Assembly: GCA_036781505.1 (NCBI GenBank) | Contig: DAIQAV010000162.1 | Location: forward strand, 1-5,522 | Reading direction: 5' to 3' | Length of the DNA stretch: 5,522 nucleotides | Origin: FEN-680 sp036781505 | GTDB lineage: Bacteria > Actinomycetota > Geothermincolia > Fen-727 > Anoxymicrobiaceae | Shown: positions 1 to 5,522 of the stretch, in pieces | How the letters are laid out: each line of letters starts with the position of its first letter | Position numbering within the stretch: the first letter of the stretch is position 1 | The notes under the pieces: generated by a model | What the model was told of the DNA's origin: nothing | The model's database searches: none | What the model saw: only the letters and a program-made list of their open reading frames with translations | Made by a program: the position numbers and the translations under genes

Positions 1-2202
<2,202 letters not shown>

Positions 2203-2223
2203 GCTCGGTTCAACCTCTCGACT

Positions 2224-3609
2224 TCATCTGTTCGCCTGGCTTTGCTTCTGACCGTTGCCCCCTCGGGTCTTGACCTGCGACAGGACCGCGTCACGCCCCG
2301 CGGTCAGCTCGCCGTCCTTGACCACCAGCGCTCCCCGGAAGATCGTGTGCTTGACCCTGCCGCGCAGCGACCAGCCGGCATAGGGGGTGTTGCGGGAGCG
2401 CGACTTGAACGCCGCCGGGTCTACCGTCCACTCCTCCTCGGGGTCGAACACGACCAGGTTGGCGGCCAGGCCTTCCTCGACCGCCGGCAGGTAACCCCAG
2501 CGCTCCATCTTCATCAGCCGCGCGGGGGCGACAGTCATCTTCGAGATCGCGTCCTCCATCGAGAGCACGCCCTCGCCCACCAGCTTTGTTATCACCAGAC
2601 CCAGGGCGGTCTCGAGCCCGACGCATCCGAACTCGGCCCTGTCGAACTCGGTCTCCTTCTCGTGTGGCGCGTGCGGCGCGTGGTCGGTGGCGATCACGTC
2701 GATCGTCCCGTCCGAGAGAGCCTCCAGCAGCGCGGCCACGTCAGCCTTCGAGCGCAGCGGGGGGTTCATCTTCAGGTTGGTGTCGTACCCCATCAGGCTC
2801 GAGTCGTCCAGCGAGAAGTGGTGGGTCGCGACCTCGCAGGTGACGGGCAGACCGCGCTTCTTGGCGTCGCGCACGAGCTCGACCGAGCCGGCGGTCGACA
2901 GGTGCGCAAGGTGCAGGTGCGCACCGGTCTTCTCGGCCAGGCATATGTCCCTGAAGACGCCGATCCGCTCGGACTCCGGCGGGATGCCGCGCAGCCCCAG
3001 GAAGGTCGAATAGTAACCCTCGTTTATCTGGCCGTCCGCGGACAGGCTCGGTTCCTCGCTGTGGGAGATGATGAGCGCGTCGAACGTGCGCGCGTACTCC
3101 ATCGCGCGGCGCATGATCTCCGAGTCAGCCACCGGGCTGCCGTCGTCGCTGAACCCTTTGACGTGAGCGCGGCAGGTGCCCATCTCGCCCATAGGAGCAA
3201 GCGCCTTTCCCTGCCTGCCCTGGGTCACCGCGCCGTGCGGCAGGACCATGCAGAGCCCCTCGTCCTCACCACGGTCGAACACGTACTCGGCGACAGACGA
3301 GTTGTCTATGGGCGGGGCGGTGTTGGGCATGCAGAAGACGGCCGAGTAGCCTCCGCAGGCCGCGGCCCTGCTGCCGCTGCCGACGTCTTCCTTGTACTCC
3401 ATCCCGGGCTCGCGCAGGTGGGCGTGCATCTCGACCAGGCCCGGTGCGACGATGCACCCCGAGGCGTCGAGGACCTCATAGCTCTCCGCCCGCAGGCCTC
3501 GCCCGATCTTCTGGATGAGGCCACCCTTGACCTTGATGTCGGCTTCGCCGGCGAACCCCTGCGGGAACGTCAGCACTGTCGCGCCCTTTATCAGTATCCC
3601 ATCAGCCAC
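2224..3609 (-). CDS. pyrC: Dihydroorotase, class I (Zn amidohydrolase)
   Basis: This enzyme cyclises N-carbamoyl-aspartate to dihydroorotate, step three of UMP synthesis. It has the amidohydrolase TIM-barrel signatures. Counting from the GTG start, H62 and H64 lie in EMHAHLREPG, D155 in KGFSDDGSP, H183 in IISHSEE, H236 in LHLAHLST and D309 in IATDHAPH. An Asp at 155, where carboxylated-lysine enzymes have Lys, is what class I enzymes such as the Aquifex one show. Length is about 461 residues, near or slightly above the family norm, with a polar tail rich in Gln, Gly and Lys (VKTRGGNGQKQSQANR). I chose GTG at 3609 because GGGGGGT lies four bases upstream and the protein then begins with the typical ADGILIKGATVLT strand, overlapping pyrB by eight bases. 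An in-frame ATG at 3627 would add six residues (MSWGVA) but has no clear ribosome site. Function is sure; the start is moderately sure. Confidence 0.97.
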   Translation of the reverse strand: MADGILIKGATVLTFPQGFAGEADIKVKGGLIQKIGRGLRAESYEVLDASGCIVAPGLVEMHAHLREPGMEYKEDVGSGSRAAACGGYSAVFCMPNTAPPIDNSSVAEYVFDRGEDEGLCMVLPHGAVTQGRQGKALAPMGEMGTCRAHVKGFSDDGSPVADSEIMRRAMEYARTFDALIISHSEEPSLSADGQINEGYYSTFLGLRGIPPESERIGVFRDICLAEKTGAHLHLAHLSTAGSVELVRDAKKRGLPVTCEVATHHFSLDDSSLMGYDTNLKMNPPLRSKADVAALLEALSDGTIDVIATDHAPHAPHEKETEFDRAEFGCVGLETALGLVITKLVGEGVLSMEDAISKMTVAPARLMKMERWGYLPAVEEGLAANLVVFDPEEEWTVDPAAFKSRSRNTPYAGWSLRGRVKHTIFRGALVVKDGELTAGRDAVLSQVKTRGGNGQKQSQANR

Positions 3610-4534
3610 GGCTACCCCCCAGGACATCGTAGAGGACCGCCATCCGCACGGCCACGCCCGCGGAGACCTGTCCCGTGATGACCGATTCGACTTCGTCAGC
3701 GACGCCCGAGGCGATCTCCACCCCGCGGTTCATCGGCCCGGGGTGCATGACCAGCGGCTTGCGTTTCAACCTGTTCCAGCGCGTCTGCGTGAGCCCGTAC
3801 TGCAGCGTGTACTCGCGCAGCGATGGGAATCGTGACTGGTTGACGCGCTCCATCTGGATCCTCAGCAGGTAGAGGACGTCGCACCAGTTGAGAGCTTCGT
3901 CGAGAGAGCCGGTGACACGTGCGCCCATCTCCTCCACCCGCTCGGGAAGCAGCGAGCGGGGCGCGACCAGCATCACGTTGGCTCCGACCTTTCCCAGCGC
4001 GTGGATGTTGCTGCGCGCGACCCGGGAGTGGTCGATGTCGCCCACGATCGCCACGTTGAGGCCCTCGAGCCCGCCGAGTCGCTCGCGCATTGTAAAGAGG
4101 TCGAGGAGCGCCTGGGTGGGGTGCTCGTGCATGCCGTCGCCGGCGTTTATTACCGAGCAGTCCACCCATTCGGTCAGCAGGTGCGGTGCTCCCGCGCTCT
4201 TGCAGCGTATCACCACCGCGTCGACTCCCATCGCCACGATGGTCTTGCCCGTGTCCTTGAGGCTCTCGCCCTTGGAGAGGCTGCTGTCGCTGGTGGCGAA
4301 GTTCATCACGTCCGCCGAGAGCCGCTTGGCGGCGACCTCGAAGGACATGCGGGTGCGCGTGCTGGGCTCCAGGAACAGGTTGACGATGGTGCGCCCGCGA
4401 AGCGCCGGGACTTTCTTCACCGGCCTGTTGGACACCTCGGCGAAGGAGCGCGCGGAATCGAGAAGCTTGTATATCTCCTCGGAATCGAGCTCGGATATCG
4501 AAAGCAGGTGCTTGTGCCCGCTCGCGCCCGGCAT
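3602..4534 (-). CDS. pyrB: Aspartate carbamoyltransferase, catalytic chain
   Basis: This enzyme transfers the carbamoyl group from carbamoyl phosphate to aspartate, the committed step of pyrimidine synthesis. The 310-residue length matches a stand-alone catalytic chain. The N-terminal half binds carbamoyl phosphate: FLEPSTRTRMSFE (STRTR at 58-62), SLSKGES with K88 as the mobile-loop lysine contributed to the neighbouring subunit, and HEHPTQALLD with H138. The C-terminal half binds aspartate: GDIDHSRVARS (R171), LLRIQMER (R225, Q227) and MHPGPMNRGVEI (264-274). All key positions known from E. coli PyrB have counterparts. Its ATG overlaps the pyrR stop by one base (TGATG) and a purine-rich ribosome site lies in the last pyrR codons, so translation is probably coupled. 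No regulatory chain (pyrI) is adjacent. In-frame codons upstream of 4534 make a long open frame opposite pyrR, but its sequence is low-complexity Arg/Gly-rich and not PyrB-like. Confidence 0.98.
   Translation of the reverse strand: MPGASGHKHLLSISELDSEEIYKLLDSARSFAEVSNRPVKKVPALRGRTIVNLFLEPSTRTRMSFEVAAKRLSADVMNFATSDSSLSKGESLKDTGKTIVAMGVDAVVIRCKSAGAPHLLTEWVDCSVINAGDGMHEHPTQALLDLFTMRERLGGLEGLNVAIVGDIDHSRVARSNIHALGKVGANVMLVAPRSLLPERVEEMGARVTGSLDEALNWCDVLYLLRIQMERVNQSRFPSLREYTLQYGLTQTRWNRLKRKPLVMHPGPMNRGVEIASGVADEVESVITGQVSAGVAVRMAVLYDVLGGSRG
3614..3620 (-). promoter_or_regulatory. Possible ribosome binding site supporting the GTG start of pyrC
   Basis: GGGGGGT on the minus strand, four bases before GTG at 3609 and inside pyrB codons. 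It can pair with the anti-Shine-Dalgarno sequence allowing one G-U pair. The alternative ATG at 3627 has no comparable site, so this supports the shorter protein. Confidence 0.5.
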
Positions 4535-5079
4535 CACTCCTCCTCTCCGATCTCGACCATGTCGACCCCGTCCGTCTCCACCAGCGAAAGCTTGACCTTC
4601 TCGTCGCCGGCGGTCGGCAGGTTCTTGCCAACGTAATCGGCCCGGATGGGCAGCTCGCGGTGTCCGCGGTCGACCAGCACCGCCAGCTGGACCGAGCGAG
4701 GGCGCCCGAAGTCCATCAGAGCGTCCATGGCGGCCCTGGTGGTGCGGCCGGTGAAGAGGACATCGTCGACGATGATGACCTGCTTGTCGTTGATGTCGAA
4801 GTCGATCTGGGTGACGCCGACGGCCGCGGCACTGTCCCTGGTAGCGATGTCGTCGCGGTAGAAGGAGACGTCCAGCTCGCCGACCTCGACGAGGCCGCCC
4901 TCGATCTCCTCTATGGTGCCGGCCAGCCGCCTGGCGAGGAATACGCCGCGCGTGCGGACTCCGACCAGGGTCATGTCGCCCGAGCCCTTGTTCCGCTCCA
5001 GTATCTCGTGAGAGATGCGCCGCACGATGCGGGAGATGTCCTCGGCGTCGAGCACCCTGGCGCGGGACTTGAAGGCCAT
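4534..5079 (-). CDS. pyrR: Bifunctional pyr operon attenuation regulator / uracil phosphoribosyltransferase
   Basis: PyrR binds a hairpin in pyr leader RNA when UMP is plentiful and so favours termination; most family members also convert uracil plus PRPP to UMP. The 181-residue protein is a type I phosphoribosyltransferase with the PRPP loop VIIVDDVLFTGRT at 101-113 (acidic pair D105/D106). Family signatures include HEILERNKG, VGVRTRGVFLARRLA and the near-invariant QLAVLVDRGHRELPIRADYV (131-150). R21, H24, H140, R141 and K152 align with Bacillus PyrR positions implicated in RNA binding, so it should act on the leader hairpin just upstream at 5230-5260. Where Bacillus has T18 this protein has Arg (R20). 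I chose ATG at 5079 because GGAGG sits six bases upstream. The GTG immediately before it (5082) would leave only three bases. First gene of the operon, autoregulated through its own leader. Confidence 0.97.
   Translation of the reverse strand: MAFKSRARVLDAEDISRIVRRISHEILERNKGSGDMTLVGVRTRGVFLARRLAGTIEEIEGGLVEVGELDVSFYRDDIATRDSAAAVGVTQIDFDINDKQVIIVDDVLFTGRTTRAAMDALMDFGRPRSVQLAVLVDRGHRELPIRADYVGKNLPTAGDEKVKLSLVETDGVDMVEIGEEE
4537..4548 (-). promoter_or_regulatory. Ribosome binding site of pyrB inside the end of pyrR
   Basis: GGAGAGGAGGAG on the minus strand, encoding the Gly-Glu-Glu-Glu end of PyrR. Its GGAGG core lies four bases before the pyrB ATG at 4534. Together with the TGATG stop/start overlap it fits translational coupling or re-initiation. 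Confidence 0.75.
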
Positions 5080-5084
5080 CACGC

Positions 5085-5090
5085 TCCTCC
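5085..5090 (-). promoter_or_regulatory. Ribosome binding site of pyrR
   Basis: GGAGGA on the minus strand. The GGAGG core is six bases from the ATG at 5079 but only three from the GTG at 5082, which decides the start in favour of the ATG. Confidence 0.8.
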
Positions 5091-5101
5091 GATCGATAAA
5101 G

Positions 5102-5134
5102 ACGCAAGAAATGGGTCAGACCCATATTTTGCGT
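5102..5134. repeat. 33-base imperfect palindrome, REP/MITE-like, in the pyrR 5' leader
   Basis: The core ATGGGTCAGACCCAT (5111-5125) is a perfect seven-base inverted repeat around one base. It is flanked by three bases of weak pairing and then by outer arms ACGCAA (5102-5107) and TTGCGT (5129-5134). The right side also holds TTTTGCG twice in tandem (5127-5140). Cores of the type TGGGTC-A-GACCCA occur in dispersed palindromic elements of many bacteria, so a mobile or repeated origin is plausible, but one copy in one window cannot show it. In RNA it would form a stable hairpin between the attenuator and the pyrR ribosome site. Confidence 0.55.
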
Positions 5135-5167
5135 TTTGCGATGCGCTGCAGGCTCGCGGGCCGGCAT

Positions 5168-5202
5168 AAAAAAACGCCTTCCCGCGAGGCGGCAAGGTGT
5201 TT
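5168..5202 (-). terminator. Intrinsic terminator of the pyr attenuator (also 3' of nusB)
   Basis: On the minus strand the arms AAACACCUU (5202-5194) and AAGGCGUUU (5180-5172) pair with one A-C mismatch. An inner stem CCGC/GCGG with loop CUC caps the hairpin after one G-G mismatch. Seven U residues (5174-5168) follow without a gap. It lies about 81 bases after the nusB stop and about 90 bases before the pyrR start. It should therefore end both pyr-promoter transcripts and any nusB read-through when PyrR-UMP is bound. Confidence 0.88.
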
Positions 5203-5240
5203 CTCTTTGCGTGTGCTTCCAAGTTCCCCCCTTGCTAGCC
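5188..5240 (-). promoter_or_regulatory. Antiterminator pairing of the pyr attenuator
   Basis: The right arm of the PyrR hairpin can instead pair with the left arm of the terminator. GCAAGG (5235-5230) pairs perfectly with CCUUGC (5197-5192), and across a small internal loop (UA against C) GGC (5240-5238) pairs with GCC (5190-5188). The two strands are separated by about 32 bases including GCACACGCAAAGAG. Forming this structure destroys both the PyrR hairpin and the terminator, as the attenuation model requires. The pairing is read directly from the sequence; its function follows from the family model. Confidence 0.8.
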
Positions 5241-5260
5241 TCTCCGGACTAGATTAAAGG
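5230..5260 (-). promoter_or_regulatory. PyrR-binding hairpin (anti-antiterminator) of the pyr leader
   Basis: The RNA contains AGUCCGGAGAGGCU, a match to the PyrR-binding consensus known from Bacillus (ARUCCNGNGAGGYU). It folds as an upper stem CUAGUC/GGCUAG (six pairs, one of them G-U) closed by the hexaloop CGGAGA. An asymmetric internal bulge (UAAU opposite C) and a lower stem CCUU/AAGG complete it. Upper stem, conserved loop and purine-containing bulge are the known architecture of the site. UMP-bound PyrR should stabilise this hairpin and prevent the antiterminator. The regulator gene itself lies 150 bases downstream. Confidence 0.92.
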
Positions 5261-5268
5261 TTTTGATA

Positions 5269-5297
5269 ACGATACCACTGTTCTAATCCTCTGACAA
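5269..5297 (-). promoter_or_regulatory. Candidate sigma-70-type promoter of the pyr operon
   Basis: On the minus strand, TTGTCA (5292-5297) is followed after exactly 17 bases by TATCGT (5269-5274), preceded by TGG to give an extended -10 (TGn). The -35 matches TTGACA at five of six bases and the -10 matches TATAAT at four of six. Transcription would begin near 5262-5263 in a run of A, directly in front of the PyrR-binding hairpin, which is where a pyr leader should begin. The -35 lies inside the last codons of nusB. The assignment rests on position and match only. Confidence 0.55.
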
Positions 5298-5522
5298 GGA
5301 TAGGGTTCCCTCTTCCCTGTCCCGGTTGACCCGCCCCAGCAGGCCGTTCACGAACTTCCCCGAATCCTCCGTCGAGAACGACTTGGCGAGCTCGACCGCC
5401 TCGTCGATCGTCACGCCCGGTGGTATGTCGGTGAAGAAGAGCTCGTAGGTGCCCATGCGCAGGATATTGCGGTCCACCCGGGGCATACGATCGATGTCCC
5501 AACCCTCGGCATAGCCCTGGAT
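5283..5522 (-). CDS. nusB: Transcription antitermination factor NusB, C-terminal part (runs off right edge)
   Basis: NusB pairs with NusE (ribosomal protein S10) on boxA RNA to support rRNA antitermination. Only the last 79 codons are in the window. The frame stays open to base 5522 and reads IQGYAEGWDIDRMPRVDRNI at the edge, followed by LRMGTYELFF. This matches the NusB signature W-(D)-(I/L)-x-R-(x)2-(R)-(V/I)-D-R-x-I-LR-x-(G/A)-x-YEL. It continues with TDIPPGVTIDEAVELAKSFS and the terminal helix GKFVNGLLGRVNRDRE. The ATG at 5486 is internal, not the start, because the conserved motif begins upstream of it. Stop TAG is at 5283-5285. The gene shares strand with the pyr genes and its final codons carry the candidate pyr promoter -35 element. 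nusB beside pyrR is a recurring order in actinobacteria. Confidence 0.93.
   Translation of the reverse strand: MQGYAEGWDIDRMPRVDRNILRMGTYELFFTDIPPGVTIDEAVELAKSFSTEDSGKFVNGLLGRVNRDREEGTLSLSED

Noticed and set aside
5111..5130. Palindrome with following T residues as a second intrinsic terminator
   Set aside because: In the pyr direction the hairpin is followed by UUCUUGCGU rather than a continuous U-tract, and the outer arms continue the pairing. A terminator here would also block pyrR after the regulated one. A weak plus-strand terminator has no gene to serve.
4535..5167. In-frame upstream extension of pyrB to a 521-residue protein
   Set aside because: The extra part overlaps pyrR in another frame and runs into the leader and terminator. 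It is Arg/Gly-rich without PyrB similarity, whereas ATG at 4534 gives the normal length and has a strong ribosome site.
5283..5486. Complete 67-residue small gene starting at ATG 5486
   Set aside because: The frame continues upstream through the conserved NusB residues to the window edge, so this ATG is an internal Met of nusB.

Overview
The window is one GC-rich, gene-dense stretch with every supported gene on the minus strand. Reading in the direction of transcription (high to low coordinates) it holds the 3' end of nusB, a roughly 200-base leader, pyrR, pyrB, pyrC, carA and the first third of carB. This is a de novo pyrimidine (UMP) biosynthesis operon. It starts with its own RNA-binding regulator and goes on to the first three enzymes: carbamoyl-phosphate synthetase (carA/carB), aspartate carbamoyltransferase (pyrB) and dihydroorotase (pyrC). 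The later steps (pyrD, pyrF, pyrE) would be expected beyond the left edge, but they are not visible.

The organism is a GC-rich bacterium. The order nusB-pyrR-pyrB-pyrC-carA-carB, the high GC content and the similarity of PyrR to Bacillus PyrR suggest an actinobacterial-type Gram-positive lineage. AGG (Arg) and ATA (Ile) codons are used regularly despite the high GC. This could fit an early-branching or anaerobic Actinomycetota lineage, but that is inference and no marker gene here settles it.

The most informative non-coding part is the leader at about 5083-5282. It has a good candidate promoter overlapping the end of nusB (TTGTCA, 17 bases, extended TGG-TATCGT). Next comes a textbook PyrR-binding hairpin, then an antiterminator pairing, then an intrinsic terminator with seven U residues. 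This is PyrR attenuation: UMP-bound PyrR holds the anti-antiterminator hairpin, which leaves the terminator free to form. Without UMP the antiterminator forms and the operon is read. Between the terminator and the pyrR ribosome site lies a 33-base imperfect palindrome with the core ATGGGTCAGACCCAT, which attenuation does not explain. It resembles short dispersed palindromic (REP/MITE-like) elements.

The genes are very tightly packed: TGATG at pyrR/pyrB, a short overlap at pyrB/pyrC, 21 bases at pyrC/carA and TAAATG at carA/carB. This suggests translational coupling along one transcript. All coding regions look intact and catalytic residues are conserved. No mobile-element gene, tRNA, rRNA or CRISPR is visible. 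The coding content is ordinary; the interest lies in the leader.
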